Source: Kiloniellales bacterium (lineage in GTDB: Bacteria > Pseudomonadota > Alphaproteobacteria > Kiloniellales > JAKSBE01). Taken from it: DNA of 64,000 nt. Shown here piece by piece: positions 39,582 to 48,847 of this stretch. Position 1 is the first letter of the stretch. Every line of letters begins with the position of its first letter. Made by a program: the position numbers and the translations under genes. The notes beneath the pieces are model-generated. The model saw only the letters and a list, made by a program, of their open reading frames with translations, was not told the origin of the DNA and ran no database searches. The stretch spans positions 1 through 64,000 of the forward strand of contig JASJBF010000004.1 in the NCBI GenBank assembly GCA_030066685.1. Direction: 5' to 3'.

Positions 39582-40685
39582 ATGCGGAACTTCAAAAGTA
39601 CGCTGATCGCGGCGGCTGCCTTGACGGTCGCCAGCTACGGCTCGGCAATTGCGGAAATCAAGATCTCCACGGTCGGTCCCATGACCGGGCAATACGCCTC
39701 CTTCGGCGAGCAGATGCAGCGCGGCGCTGAGATGGCGGTCAAGGACATCAACGCGGCCGGAGGCGTTCTCGGCCAGAAGCTGCAGCTCCTCGTGGAAGAC
39801 GATGCCTGTGATCCCAAGCAGGCGGTCGCGGCGGCGAACAAGCTGGCCAGCGAAGGCGTTGCCTTCGTCGCCGGCCACTTCTGCTCCGGATCTTCGATCC
39901 CGGCCTCCGACGTCTACGCGGAAGAGAACATCCTGCAGATCTCGCCGGCCTCGACGAACCCACAGCTGACCGAGCGCGGCATGGCCAACGTCTTCCGGGT
40001 CTGCGGCCGCGACGACCAGCAGGGCGTGGTTGCCGGCAAGTTCCTGGCCGACACCTTCAAGGGCAAGAAGGTCGCGATCCTTCACGACAAGACCGCTTAC
40101 GGCAAGGGCCTCGCCGACGAGACCAAGAAGAACATGAACGCGGCCGGTCTGCAGGAGGCCATGTACGAGGCTTATACAGCCGGTGAGAAGGATTATTCGG
40201 CGCTGATCTCGAAGATGAAGGCCGCGGGCATCGACGTCTTCTACGTCGGCGGCTACCACACCGAGGCTGGCCTGATGATCCGCCAGGCGCACGAACAGGG
40301 CTACAAGCCGCAGCTGGTCTCCGGCGACGCCCTGGTCACCGACGAGTACTGGAAGATCACCGGTGATGCCGGCGCCGGCACCCTGATGACCTTCAGCCCG
40401 GACCCGCGCAAGAATGAGGCCGCCGCGCCGCTGGTCCAGCGCTTCCGGGACGCCAACTACGAGCCTGAGGGCTACACCCTCTACACTTACGGCGCCATCC
40501 AGGCTTGGGCCCAGGCGGCCGAGAAGGCCGGCTCGACCGATACCGATGCCATGATCAAGACGCTGAAGAGCGAGCAGTTCGACACCGTCCTCGGCAACAT
40601 CGGCTTCGACGACAAGGGCGATGTGACCGCGCCGGGCTACGTCTGGTACGTCTGGGGTGACGGCCAGTACGACTACGCGAAGTAG
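39582..40685 (+). CDS. Branched-chain amino acid ABC substrate-binding protein (LivJ/LivK type)
   Basis: Periplasmic binding protein of 367 residues with a signal peptide cleaved after AIA (near residue 24). It starts EIKISTVGPMTGQYASFGEQM, the usual LivK opening. The disulfide cysteines are in VEDDACDPKQA and GHFCSGSSIPAS, and the ligand pocket SSIPAS with DKTAYGKGLAD is present. The ATG at 39582 is preceded by AGCAGGGAGC. A strong terminator hairpin follows. It delivers leucine, isoleucine or valine to LivHMGF. Confidence 0.95.
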   Translation: MRNFKSTLIAAAALTVASYGSAIAEIKISTVGPMTGQYASFGEQMQRGAEMAVKDINAAGGVLGQKLQLLVEDDACDPKQAVAAANKLASEGVAFVAGHFCSGSSIPASDVYAEENILQISPASTNPQLTERGMANVFRVCGRDDQQGVVAGKFLADTFKGKKVAILHDKTAYGKGLADETKKNMNAAGLQEAMYEAYTAGEKDYSALISKMKAAGIDVFYVGGYHTEAGLMIRQAHEQGYKPQLVSGDALVTDEYWKITGDAGAGTLMTFSPDPRKNEAAAPLVQRFRDANYEPEGYTLYTYGAIQAWAQAAEKAGSTDTDAMIKTLKSEQFDTVLGNIGFDDKGDVTAPGYVWYVWGDGQYDYAK

Positions 40686-40711
40686 TCGGGGTCACTTTCG
40701 AGTGAAACGAG

Positions 40712-40747
40712 ACCGGCCCGGCGCAATGCCGGGCCGGTTCTTCATTT
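40712..40747 (+). terminator. Intrinsic terminator after the binding-protein gene
   Basis: A perfect 11-bp stem, ACCGGCCCGGC with GCCGGGCCGGT around a 5-base loop, is followed by TCTTCATTT. It lies 27 bases after the stop and before the convergent mucR gene, so it ends the Liv transcript. Confidence 0.8.
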
Positions 40748-40798
40748 CACTGTCGTTGCTGACCGGCTCGAGCACGGCCGGGACGCAGGCCGCCGGGC

Positions 40799-41290
40799 TC
40801 AGCCGTGGCCGTTCGCCCGGCCCGAGGGGTGGCCTTTTCGGACGACGCTGCCGAGGCCCATCTTGCGGGCGAAGTCGGCGCGTTCCTTCGCGTAGGCCGG
40901 TGCCACCATGGGGTAGTCCGACGGCAGGCCCCACTTGCTCCTGTACTCGGCCGGAGTCATGCCGTAAGTCGAGCGCAGGTGTCGCTTCAACATCTTGAAC
41001 TTGCGGCCATCCTCCAGGCAGATTAGAAAGTTGGACCGGACGGACTCCTCGATCGGCACCGCCGGTTTTCGATGCTCGCGGCCGGCCCGGTTGTTGATGT
41101 CGGCCAGGGAGTTCCGGACGAGTTCGATGACGACCGGAAGTTCGCCGACCGGCAGGGAATTGTTGCTCGTATAGGCAGCCACCAGTGCCGCCGTCAGCCG
41201 AAGCAACTCGGCGTCGGATGCGCGGTCTGCCTGACCTGTGATTTCAGCGGTCTGATCCTGACTGCTCTTGGCCATTATTTCATCGCCCAC
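40799..41290 (-). CDS. MucR/Ros-family transcriptional regulator
   Basis: A 163-residue zinc-finger DNA-binding protein of the Ros/MucR family, which in alphaproteobacteria represses exopolysaccharide, motility and virulence genes. The finger lies in LICLEDGRKFKMLKRHLRST, with the family's YGMTPAEYRSKWGLPSDYPM following. The GTG at 41290 has AGGTTG upstream. An ATG 15 bases further in (MAKSSQ) is an alternative start. TACAAT upstream on the minus strand could be its -10 element. It is convergent with the Liv operon and divergent from rpiB. Confidence 0.92.
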   Translation of the reverse strand: MGDEIMAKSSQDQTAEITGQADRASDAELLRLTAALVAAYTSNNSLPVGELPVVIELVRNSLADINNRAGREHRKPAVPIEESVRSNFLICLEDGRKFKMLKRHLRSTYGMTPAEYRSKWGLPSDYPMVAPAYAKERADFARKMGLGSVVRKGHPSGRANGHG

Positions 41291-41556
41291 TAATCAACCT
41301 AAGATTGTAGAAACTTGCACACTGGGGCGGGGCTAGTCAATTCCTCCGCTTGGCTTAGCCTCCCCAGGGCCTGTCTTGGTCTCTACGCCGGCCCGCGCCG
41401 GGCCGCTGCCGCTGCCTGGCCCGGCCGGCCCGTCGAGACCTTGTGGTGGCTTTTCACCGCACCGCGACATCTGGTACTATCCGCGCCCTTCGGAAGTGCC
41501 GGCACCCTCGCGGGCCGGTGCCGCCGAATCTGCACCCCAGAGCCCAAGAGTCCGGA

Positions 41557-41991
41557 ATGACGCAGCAGATCATCGCCCTGGCCTCGGACCATGCCGGCTT
41601 CGCCCTGAAGACCGCATTGAAGGACGAGCTGGAGCGGCAAGGCTATGAGGTGCTCGATCTCGGAACCCACGGGACCGAATCGGTCGACTACCCGGATTTC
41701 GGGCATGCCATGGGACAGGCCCTCGAGGCCGGGCGCGCCGGGCGCGGCGTGCTGGTCTGCGGCAGCGGAATCGGGATCTCGATCGCTGCCAACCGCCATG
41801 GCGGGGTCCGCGCCGCGCTCTGCCACGACGAGACTTCGGCGCGGCTGGCGCGGGCGCACAACGACGCCAACGTCCTGGCCCTGGGCGCGCGCCTGATCGG
41901 GCCGGAGGTCGCGAAGAATTGCCTTCAGGTCTTTCTCGAGACGGAATTCGAGGGCGGTCGCCACGTAGGACGGGTCGCCAAGCTGGGCTGA
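41557..41991 (+). CDS. rpiB: Ribose-5-phosphate isomerase B
   Basis: Interconverts ribose-5-phosphate and ribulose-5-phosphate. The 144-residue protein has the opening IALASDHAGFALK, the catalytic Cys in GVLVCGSGIGISIAANR and phosphate-binding HNDANVLALGARLIG. The ATG at 41557 is used. A possible promoter TTTTCA-18-TACTAT lies about 80 bases upstream. The next gene, glyA, begins 27 bases later with a GGGGAGGA site; this rpiB-glyA-nrdR-rib order is common in alphaproteobacteria. Confidence 0.95.
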   Translation: MTQQIIALASDHAGFALKTALKDELERQGYEVLDLGTHGTESVDYPDFGHAMGQALEAGRAGRGVLVCGSGIGISIAANRHGGVRAALCHDETSARLARAHNDANVLALGARLIGPEVAKNCLQVFLETEFEGGRHVGRVAKLG

Positions 41992-42018
41992 ACGCCAAAA
42001 GGGGAGGATTGCAAGCAG

Positions 42019-43329
42019 ATGTCCGCACTCGATGCCGCCGCGAAGGAGCCCCCGGTCGGCAGCTTTTTCTCGGCCGGGCTGGCCGAGGCCGATCCCGAGC
42101 TCGACGCCGCGATCAGGGACGAGCTGCGCCGCCAGCAGGACCAGATCGAGCTGATCGCGTCCGAGAACATCGTCTCTCTCGCCGTGCTCGAGGCCCAGGG
42201 CTCGGTCCTGACCAACAAGTACGCGGAGGGCTATCCCGGACGGCGCTATTACGGCGGCTGCGAATACGTCGACGTGGTCGAGGGCCTGGCCATCGAACGG
42301 GCCAAGACCATCTTCGGTTGCGAGTTCGCCAACGTGCAGCCCCACTCGGGCGCCCAGGCGAACCAATGCGTCCTGCTCGGGCTCTGCAAGCCGGGTGACG
42401 TCATCATGGGCATGTCGCTCGCCGCCGGCGGGCATCTGACCCACGGGGCGCCGCCCAACCTCTCGGGCAAGTGGTTCCAGGCCGTGCAGTACGGCGTGCG
42501 CCGCGAGGACGCCCTGATCGACTTCGAGGAGGTCGAGCAGTTGGCCCGCGCGCACAAGCCCCGCCTGATCGTCGCCGGCGGCTCGGCCTATCCGCGGATC
42601 ATCGACTTCGCCCGCTTTCGACAGATCGCCGACGCGGTCGGCGCCTATCTCCACGTCGACATGGCGCACTTCGCCGGCCTGGTCGCCGGCGGCGCCCATC
42701 CCAGCCCCCTGCCGCATGCCCACGTGGTGACTACGACCACACACAAGACCCTGCGTGGCGGGCGCGGCGGCCTGGTGCTGTCGAACGATCTGGACCTCGG
42801 CAAGAAGATCAACTCCGCGGCCTTTCCGGGCCTGCAGGGCGGGCCGCTGATGCACGCCATCGCCGGCAAGGCAGCGGCGCTCGGCGAATGCCTGCAGCCG
42901 GAGTTCAAGGCCTATGCCCGCAGGGTGGTCGAGAACGCCCGGGCCCTGGCGGCGACCCTGGTGGAGGGCGGCCTCGATATCGTGACCGGGGGCACCGACA
43001 CCCATGTCGTCTTGGTCGACCTGCGGCCCAAGGGCCTGACCGGCAAGCAGGCCGAGGAGAGCCTCGACCGGGCCGGTATCACCTGCAACAAGAACGGGAT
43101 CCCCTTTGATCCGGAGAAGCCGACGGTGACCTCGGGCGTCCGCCTGGGCACACCTGCCGGAACCACCCGCGGCTTCGGGCCGGCCGAGTTCCGTTACGTC
43201 GGCGCCCTGATCGGCCGGGTGCTCGACGGCCTGGCCGCGAACCCCGATAACAACGAGCCCGTGGAGCGGGCGGTCCGTGCGGAGGTGCTTGCGCTCTGCC
43301 GCAGGTTCCCGATCTATCCGGGGCTCTGA
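42019..43329 (+). CDS. glyA: Serine hydroxymethyltransferase
   Basis: PLP enzyme converting serine and tetrahydrofolate to glycine and methylene-tetrahydrofolate. Full length at 436 residues. The PLP lysine is in [15 protein letters not shown]. Other marks are [11 protein letters not shown], the [16 protein letters not shown] segment and the [14 protein letters not shown] region. It lies between rpiB and nrdR on the plus strand. No glycine or other riboswitch is seen before it. Confidence 0.97.
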   Translation: MSALDAAAKEPPVGSFFSAGLAEADPELDAAIRDELRRQQDQIELIASENIVSLAVLEAQGSVLTNKYAEGYPGRRYYGGCEYVDVVEGLAIERAKTIFGCEFANVQPHSGAQANQCVLLGLCKPGDVIMGMSLAAGGHLTHGAPPNLSGKWFQAVQYGVRREDALIDFEEVEQLARAHKPRLIVAGGSAYPRIIDFARFRQIADAVGAYLHVDMAHFAGLVAGGAHPSPLPHAHVVTTTTHKTLRGGRGGLVLSNDLDLGKKINSAAFPGLQGGPLMHAIAGKAAALGECLQPEFKAYARRVVENARALAATLVEGGLDIVTGGTDTHVVLVDLRPKGLTGKQAEESLDRAGITCNKNGIPFDPEKPTVTSGVRLGTPAGTTRGFGPAEFRYVGALIGRVLDGLAANPDNNEPVERAVRAEVLALCRRFPIYPGL

Positions 43330-43382
43330 GGCGCCTGGGATTTTGAGACGGAAGGGGAGGTCAGCATTGGGGGGCCGGAACG

Positions 43383-43841
43383 ATGCGTTGCCCGTTCTGC
43401 GGTAACGAAGACACCCAGGTAAAGGACTCGCGGCCGACCGAGGACAACTCGGCGATCCGCCGCCGTCGCCAGTGTCCGAACTGCGGCGCCCGCTTCACGA
43501 CCTTCGAGCGGGTGCAGCTGCGCGAGCTGACGGTGGTCAAAGGCACCGGACAGCGCGAGCCCTTCGACCGGGACAAGCTCCTGCGTTCCATGATGATCGC
43601 CTTGCGCAAGCGGCCGGTGGATGCCGAGCGGACCGAACGCGTGGTCAATGGCCTGGTCCGGCGCCTCGAAAGCTCGGGCGAGAGCGAGATCCCCAGCAAG
43701 CTGATCGGCGAGATGGTGATGGACGCGCTCTCGGGCCTCGACCCCGTCGCCTATGTGCGCTTCGCCTCGGTCTACCGCAACTTCCGCGAGGCCCGCGACT
43801 TCGAGGAGTTCGTTGGCAAGCTCGGCACCGACGGCGACTGA
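43383..43841 (+). CDS. nrdR: Transcriptional repressor NrdR
   Basis: Zinc- and nucleotide-binding repressor of ribonucleotide reductase genes, 152 residues. The zinc ribbon has [17 protein letters not shown] and [17 protein letters not shown]. The ATP-cone domain follows (about 49-139, [19 protein letters not shown]). The end of the gene overlaps the proposed TTG start of ribD, as in many alphaproteobacteria, so it opens the riboflavin operon. Confidence 0.97.
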   Translation: MRCPFCGNEDTQVKDSRPTEDNSAIRRRRQCPNCGARFTTFERVQLRELTVVKGTGQREPFDRDKLLRSMMIALRKRPVDAERTERVVNGLVRRLESSGESEIPSKLIGEMVMDALSGLDPVAYVRFASVYRNFREARDFEEFVGKLGTDGD

Positions 43842-44940
43842 TCGCTCCGACCTACGGGAGATGCGCGGCGCCCTGGCCCTGGCCCGGCGCGGGCTCGGCC
43901 GGGTCGCACCCAACCCGGCGGTGGGCTGCGTCATCGCCCGAAACGGTCGGGTCCTCGCCCGCGGCTGGACCCAGCCCGGAGGCCGGCCCCACGCCGAGGC
44001 CGAGGCGCTGTGGCGGGCCGGAGACGCCGCCAAGGGCGCCACGGCCTACGTGACCCTGGAGCCCTGCGCCCATCATGGCAAGACGCCGCCCTGCGACCAG
44101 GCCCTGATCGCCGCTGGCGTTGCGCGCTGTGTCGTCGCCCTGGAGGACCCGGACCCGCGGGTCGCGGGGCGGGGAATCGCGCACCTGAAGGCCGCCGGCA
44201 TCGCCGTCGAACTCGGGCTCTGCCGCGAGGAGGCCGAGACCGTCAACGCCGGATACCTCCGGCTGCGCGCCGAGGGCCGGCCCCTGGTCGCGCTCAAGCT
44301 CGCCTCCACTCTCGACGGCCGGATCGCCACCGCGACCGGCGAGAGCAGGTGGATCACGGGGGAGGCAGCCCGGGCCCGGGCGCACCTGCTGCGGGCGCGG
44401 CACGATGCGGTCCTGGTCGGCGCCGGCACCGCCCTGGCCGACGACCCGCGCCTCGACGTCCGCCTGCCGGGGCTGGAGGTGGTGCGGCCGTTGCGCGTCG
44501 TGCTCGACGGCGGCTTGGGCCTGCCTCTGTCCCACGATCTGGTCGCACAGGCCGCAGCGCGGCCGAGCTGCCTGGTGACCGGGACGGACGTCGCACAGGA
44601 GCGCCTGACCCCATACCGGGACGCCGGGCTGCAAATCCTCCGCGTCGGGCGCGGCCCCGAAGGCCACCTCGATCTGAAGGAGGCCCTGAAGGCCCTGGGC
44701 GGGCTCGGCCTGACCCGGGTCCTTGTCGAGGGCGGCGGCCGTCTGGCCGCCGGCCTGCTGAAGGCCGGCCTGGTCGACGAGCTGCACTGGTTCCGCGCGG
44801 CCAAGATCATCGGCGGCGACGGCCGTCCGGCGCTTGCCGAGCTCGGGCTGAAGGTGCTGTCGGCGGCGCCGGGCTTCGCCCGCATCGGGCTCGAGATCCT
44901 GGACGGCGACGTGCTGGAATCCTTCCGGCGAAGCGCCTAA
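43813..44940 (+). CDS. ribD: Bifunctional riboflavin deaminase/reductase RibD
   Basis: Performs the deaminase and reductase steps of riboflavin synthesis. The N-terminal deaminase domain has the zinc site PHAEAEAL and [17 protein letters not shown]. The C-terminal reductase domain (about 160-375) shows [18 protein letters not shown] and [13 protein letters not shown]. The TTG at 43813 is preferred because GAGGAG lies 4 bases before it and it supplies the short N-terminal lead usual in RibD. The ATG at 43861 has its G-rich stretch immediately adjacent, too close for a ribosome site. The 375-residue length is normal. Confidence 0.93.
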   Translation: MASSAPTATDRSDLREMRGALALARRGLGRVAPNPAVGCVIARNGRVLARGWTQPGGRPHAEAEALWRAGDAAKGATAYVTLEPCAHHGKTPPCDQALIAAGVARCVVALEDPDPRVAGRGIAHLKAAGIAVELGLCREEAETVNAGYLRLRAEGRPLVALKLASTLDGRIATATGESRWITGEAARARAHLLRARHDAVLVGAGTALADDPRLDVRLPGLEVVRPLRVVLDGGLGLPLSHDLVAQAAARPSCLVTGTDVAQERLTPYRDAGLQILRVGRGPEGHLDLKEALKALGGLGLTRVLVEGGGRLAAGLLKAGLVDELHWFRAAKIIGGDGRPALAELGLKVLSAAPGFARIGLEILDGDVLESFRRSA

Positions 44941-44949
44941 GTTCGGCCC

Positions 44950-45555
44950 ATGTTCACGGGAATCGTTACAGATCTCGGGCGCCTGCGCGCGATTCGGCCG
45001 GGCGGCGACACACGCCTCGTGATCGAGACCGCCTACGACACGGCGGGCATCGAGATCGGCGCCTCGATCGCCTGTTCCGGGACCTGCCTGACTGTGGTCG
45101 AGACCGGGCCGGGCTGCTTCGCCGTCGACGTCTCGGCGGAGACCCTGTCGCGGACCACCCTGGGCGCCTGGCAGCCGGGCGATCCTGTCAACCTGGAGCG
45201 CGCGCTGCGCCTCGGCGACGAACTTGGCGGCCACCTGGTCTCCGGCCATGTCGACGCGACCGCTGAGATCCTCGAGCGCCGGCCCGAGGGCGACAGCCAG
45301 CGCTTCGTGTTCAGGGCCCCGGCCGAGGTCGCGCCTTTCATCGCCGCCAAGGGCTCGGTCGCCCTGGACGGGGTCTCGCTGACCGTCAACGAGGTCGAGG
45401 ACGAGCCCGGAGAGGGGGTGAGATTCGGCGTAAACATCATTCCGCATACCGCTGAAAACACGAGCTTTGGTGCGGCCCAGCCCGGGCAGCGCGTGAACCT
45501 GGAAATCGACATGCTGGCGCGCTACCTTCAGCGCCAGCTTGGCAGGCAGGATTGA
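44950..45555 (+). CDS. ribE: Riboflavin synthase alpha chain
   Basis: Dismutates two 6,7-dimethyl-8-ribityllumazines to riboflavin. The 201-residue protein has the two homologous lumazine-binding barrels: MFTGIVTDLGRLRAI with SIACSGTCLTVVE, then VSGHVDATAEILERR with SVALDGVSLTVNEVE. The ATG is 9 bases after the ribD stop. The stop overlaps the next start by 4 bases (TTGA). Confidence 0.96.
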   Translation: MFTGIVTDLGRLRAIRPGGDTRLVIETAYDTAGIEIGASIACSGTCLTVVETGPGCFAVDVSAETLSRTTLGAWQPGDPVNLERALRLGDELGGHLVSGHVDATAEILERRPEGDSQRFVFRAPAEVAPFIAAKGSVALDGVSLTVNEVEDEPGEGVRFGVNIIPHTAENTSFGAAQPGQRVNLEIDMLARYLQRQLGRQD

Positions 45556-46715
45556 ACCCGGTGTCACACCCGCAGCAGGAGCCCTGGCGCGCCACCTTCG
45601 GCGAGATCAAGGCCTCGATCGACGAGATCATCGAGGAGGCCCGCAACGGCCGCATGTTCATCCTGGTCGACGACGAGGACCGGGAGAACGAGGGCGACCT
45701 CGTGATCCCTTCGCAGATGGCGACCCCGGACGCGATCAACTTCATGGCCAAGTATGGCCGCGGCCTGATCTGCCTGGCCCTGGAGCGGCAGCGCGCCGAG
45801 GAGCTGCGCCTGCCGCGCATGGAGCAGCGCAACGAGAGCCGCCACGCGACCGCCTTCACGGTTTCCATCGAGGCCCGGCACGGGGTCACCACCGGGATCT
45901 CGGCGCCGGACCGGGCGCGCACCGTGGCGGTGGCGATCGACCCCACGGCCGGCCCCGACGAGCTTTCCATGCCGGGGCACGTCTTCCCCTTGGTCGCCCG
46001 CGATGGCGGGGTCCTGATGCGCACCGGGCACACCGAGGCCGCGGTGGACCTCGCCCGCCTGGCCGGGCTCTATCCCTCGGGCGTGATCTGCGAGATCATG
46101 AACGACGACGGCACCATGGCGCGGCGCGACGACCTGATCGGCTTCGCCCAGCGCCACGGCCTCAAGATCGCGACCATCGCCGATCTGATCGCCTACCGCC
46201 TGCGCAACGACAAGATCGTCGAGCGCCGCGCGGTCGGCGGGTTCGAAAGTCGGCACGGCGGCGCCTTCGAGATGACGGTCTACACCAACGCGGTGACCGG
46301 CACCGAGCACATCGCCCTGACCAAGGGCCGGATCGATGAGTCGGCGCCGGTCCTGGTCCGGGTCCATGCGCTCAGCGTGCTGGATGACGTTCTGGGCGAC
46401 CTGTCCAGCGGCCGCGGCGGCGAGTTGCAGGCGGCCATGCGGATCATCGCCGAGGCGGGCCGCGGAGTCGTGGTGTTGATCCGGAACTCGATGATGGCCA
46501 ACCTGGCGCGGGAGCTCGAGCAGCGCGAGACCCAGAGCCAGCCCCCGATGGCCGAATTGAGGGACTACGGCCTCGGCGCGCAGATCCTGCTTGACCTTGG
46601 CGTGCGGGAGATGATCCTGCTGCACAACACCCGCCATACTTTCATCGGGCTGGACGGCTACGGCCTCAAGGTCGTCGGCCAGCAGCCGGTCAAGGTCGAA
46701 GGAAACCAGGCTTGA
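45552..46715 (+). CDS. ribB: 3,4-dihydroxy-2-butanone 4-phosphate synthase with degenerate GTP cyclohydrolase II domain (RibBX type)
   Basis: The N-terminal domain (about 1-215) makes dihydroxybutanone phosphate from ribulose-5-phosphate; it has the acidic loop LVDDEDRENEGDL and RTGHTEAAVDLARLAGLYP. The C-terminal domain has the RibA fold pattern, but the zinc cysteines are gone: where active enzymes have Cys-rich GSLRCDCG the protein reads GDLSSGRGGELQ. GTP cyclohydrolase II activity is therefore not expected here, and another ribA should exist in the genome. This matches RibBX variants described in Proteobacteria. The start is TTG overlapping the ribE stop; a GTG 9 bases later is an alternative. 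Confidence 0.93.
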   Translation: MNPVSHPQQEPWRATFGEIKASIDEIIEEARNGRMFILVDDEDRENEGDLVIPSQMATPDAINFMAKYGRGLICLALERQRAEELRLPRMEQRNESRHATAFTVSIEARHGVTTGISAPDRARTVAVAIDPTAGPDELSMPGHVFPLVARDGGVLMRTGHTEAAVDLARLAGLYPSGVICEIMNDDGTMARRDDLIGFAQRHGLKIATIADLIAYRLRNDKIVERRAVGGFESRHGGAFEMTVYTNAVTGTEHIALTKGRIDESAPVLVRVHALSVLDDVLGDLSSGRGGELQAAMRIIAEAGRGVVVLIRNSMMANLARELEQRETQSQPPMAELRDYGLGAQILLDLGVREMILLHNTRHTFIGLDGYGLKVVGQQPVKVEGNQA

Positions 46716-47176
46716 GCGAGACGCCCCACCTCTTGATCGTCGAATCCCGCTATTACGAGGACGTGGCCGCCGAGCTGCTCAGCGGCGCCACCGCCGAGCT
46801 CGAGGCCGCCGGCGCCAGCAGCGAGCGGATCGAGGTGCCCGGCGCCTTCGAGATCCCGGCGGCGGTTCGTATGGCGATCCGCTCGATGGACTTCTACGCC
46901 GGCCGCCGCCGCTTCGACGGCTATATCACCCTGGGCTGCGTGATCCGCGGCGAGACCTCGCACTACGACTACATCTGCACGGAAAGCGCCCGCAAGCTCC
47001 AGGACCTGGCGGTGAACTACACCCTGGCCCTGGGCTACGGCATCCTCACCTGCGAGACCCACGACCAGGCCATGGAGCGGGCCGCCGTGAAGCGCAAGAA
47101 CAAGGGCGGCGACGCGGCCCGCGCCTGCCTGGCGATGATCGGCGTCAAGCGGCACTTTCGCCTCTTTCCCAGGTAG
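46712..47176 (+). CDS. ribH: 6,7-dimethyl-8-ribityllumazine synthase
   Basis: Joins dihydroxybutanone phosphate to the ribitylaminouracil. The 154-residue protein has the substrate segment VPGAFEIPAAVRMA, the GCVIRGETSHYDYIC motif with the catalytic His, and GILTCETHDQAMERA. The TTG start overlaps the ribB(X) stop by 4 bases (TTGA), the same coupling as the preceding junction. The nusB gene begins 6 bases after its stop. Confidence 0.96.
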   Translation: MSETPHLLIVESRYYEDVAAELLSGATAELEAAGASSERIEVPGAFEIPAAVRMAIRSMDFYAGRRRFDGYITLGCVIRGETSHYDYICTESARKLQDLAVNYTLALGYGILTCETHDQAMERAAVKRKNKGGDAARACLAMIGVKRHFRLFPR

Positions 47177-47182
47177 GACGCC

Positions 47183-47695
47183 TTGGCCGAAAGCGAATCG
47201 AGATCGAAGGCCTTCAGCCGGCGGCGCCACATGGCGCGCCTCGCCGCGGTCCAGGCGCTCTACCAGGTCGAGATCACCGGCCAGCGCCCGGCCGCCGTGG
47301 TGCTGGAGTTCCATAAGCACCGGCGGGACGAGGAGCTCGACGGGGTCAGCTTCAGGGACCTCGACGAGGACCTTTTCAACGAGCTGGTGGTCGCGGTCAG
47401 CCAGGAGCCCGAAGCCCTGGATGCGTTGCTGTCCGAGGTGCTGGCGGCCGAGTGGCCGGTCGAGCGGCTGGAGCGGCTGCTCCGGATCATCCTGCGCCTC
47501 GGCGCCTACGAGCTGCGGTCCCGCCCGAAGGTGCCGGTCGGCGTGGTCATCAACGAATGCCTCGACCTGGCCCACGCCTTCTACGACGGCAAGGAGCCCG
47601 GCATGGTGAACGGCGTCCTGGACCGCCTGGCGAGGATGCTGCGCGGCCCGGAGGCCTCGACCGCGCGCGAGCGGCATCGGGCGAGGCAGGGCTAG
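47183..47695 (+). CDS. nusB: Transcription antitermination factor NusB
   Basis: RNA-binding helical protein that joins NusE on boxA of rRNA leaders. The 170 residues fit the family. Marks are the basic opening SRRRHMARLAAVQALYQVE and the C-terminal SRPKVPVGVVINECLDLAHAF with FVNGVLDRL-like PGMVNGVLDRLARML. The start is TTG at 47183. Linkage ribH-nusB-thiL is widespread in Proteobacteria. Confidence 0.95.
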   Translation: MAESESRSKAFSRRRHMARLAAVQALYQVEITGQRPAAVVLEFHKHRRDEELDGVSFRDLDEDLFNELVVAVSQEPEALDALLSEVLAAEWPVERLERLLRIILRLGAYELRSRPKVPVGVVINECLDLAHAFYDGKEPGMVNGVLDRLARMLRGPEASTARERHRARQG

Positions 47696-47708
47696 AGGGG
47701 CCTCCAGG

Positions 47709-48713
47709 ATGGCGGGCGAGTTCGACCTGATCGAGACCTACCTGGCACCCCTGGCGGCCAAGCAGGCCGGCGCCTTCGGGCTCCGGAACGACGCCGCCAT
47801 CTTTCCAGGTGGCCGGGACAAGTCCGTCGTCGTGACCTCCGACACTCTGGTCCAGGGCGTTCACTTCCTGCCCGAGGATCCGCCCGAGCTGGTGGCGCGC
47901 AAGCTGCTGCGGGTCAATCTCTCCGATATCGCCGCCATGGGCGGCAAGCCCTTCGCATATCTGCTGAACCTGGCCTTGCCCGACGACCTGGGCGGATCCT
48001 GGTTCGCCGGCCTGTCGCGCGGGTTGGCCGAGGACCAGGCGAGCTATCAGGTCGGGCTTCTGGGCGGCGACACCGTGTCGACCCCCGGGCCGCCGGTCCT
48101 GACCCTGACCGCGCTCGGTCGGATTCCCGGAGAGCGGGCCTTGCGGCGCGACGGCGCCCGGCCGGGCGACGACCTCTATGTCTCCGGCAGCATCGGCGAC
48201 GCGGCGCTCGGCCTTCTCGTCCTGGAGGGCCGGCTCGCAGAGGTCCCTGAGGACGCGGGCCGTGCCCTGGCGGATCGCTATCGCCTGCCGCAGCCGCGCG
48301 TGGAGCTGGGCCAAGCCCTGGCTGAGGGCGGTTTCGCGCGGACCGCCATCGACGTCTCCGACGGCCTGGTCGCCGATCTCGGGCACCTGGCGCGGGGTGC
48401 CGGCTTGGCCGCCGAGCTCTGGGCTGCCGAGGTCCCGGTCTCGCCGGCCGCCCTGGAGGTCCTGGCCAAGGCACCGGAGCAGCTGGAGACGGTCCTGACC
48501 GGCGGCGACGACTACGAGCTGCTGTTCTCGGCGCGCGAGTCGCAGCGGGAGAGCCTGATCGAGCTCGCCCAGCAACTCGACCTGCCGATCACCCGCATCG
48601 GCCGCTTCGCCAAGGGCGAGGGGGTTTCGGTCCTGGGCCATGACGGCGCCCCCCTGGCTCTTTCACGGAGCGGTTGGGTCCATTTTCAAGGCGACTTGAG
48701 AAAATCCCTCTAA
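47709..48713 (+). CDS. thiL: Thiamine-monophosphate kinase
   Basis: Phosphorylates thiamine monophosphate to the diphosphate, the last step of cofactor synthesis. The 334-residue protein has the opening GEFDLIETYLAPLA, the ATP/Mg segments NDAAIFPGGRDKSVV and TSDTLVQGVHFLP, VNLSDIAAMGGKP and DVSDGLVADLGHLA, and the C-terminal TGGDDYELLFSA. It starts 13 bases after the nusB stop with AGGGGCCTCC upstream. Confidence 0.95.
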   Translation: MAGEFDLIETYLAPLAAKQAGAFGLRNDAAIFPGGRDKSVVVTSDTLVQGVHFLPEDPPELVARKLLRVNLSDIAAMGGKPFAYLLNLALPDDLGGSWFAGLSRGLAEDQASYQVGLLGGDTVSTPGPPVLTLTALGRIPGERALRRDGARPGDDLYVSGSIGDAALGLLVLEGRLAEVPEDAGRALADRYRLPQPRVELGQALAEGGFARTAIDVSDGLVADLGHLARGAGLAAELWAAEVPVSPAALEVLAKAPEQLETVLTGGDDYELLFSARESQRESLIELAQQLDLPITRIGRFAKGEGVSVLGHDGAPLALSRSGWVHFQGDLRKSL

Positions 48714-48847
48714 GATTCTGAATATAAAGGAACTAGTTTAACTTCCCGGGAGCCGGGCAAGCTTCGCGCTCCGGCTTCATGGTTTATTCAGACCTGGTGC
48801 CTTGACTGTCGGCTGGTGTCGTCCGCGGCCGAACAGCCAAAGAGACC

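Noticed and set aside
43330-43382. FMN riboswitch controlling the rib genes
   Set aside because: The leader is only about 50 bases and there is no room for, or trace of, the conserved FMN aptamer.
43852-45567. 571-codon minus-strand frame across ribD and ribE
   Set aside because: Antisense shadow; both plus-strand genes are unmistakable.
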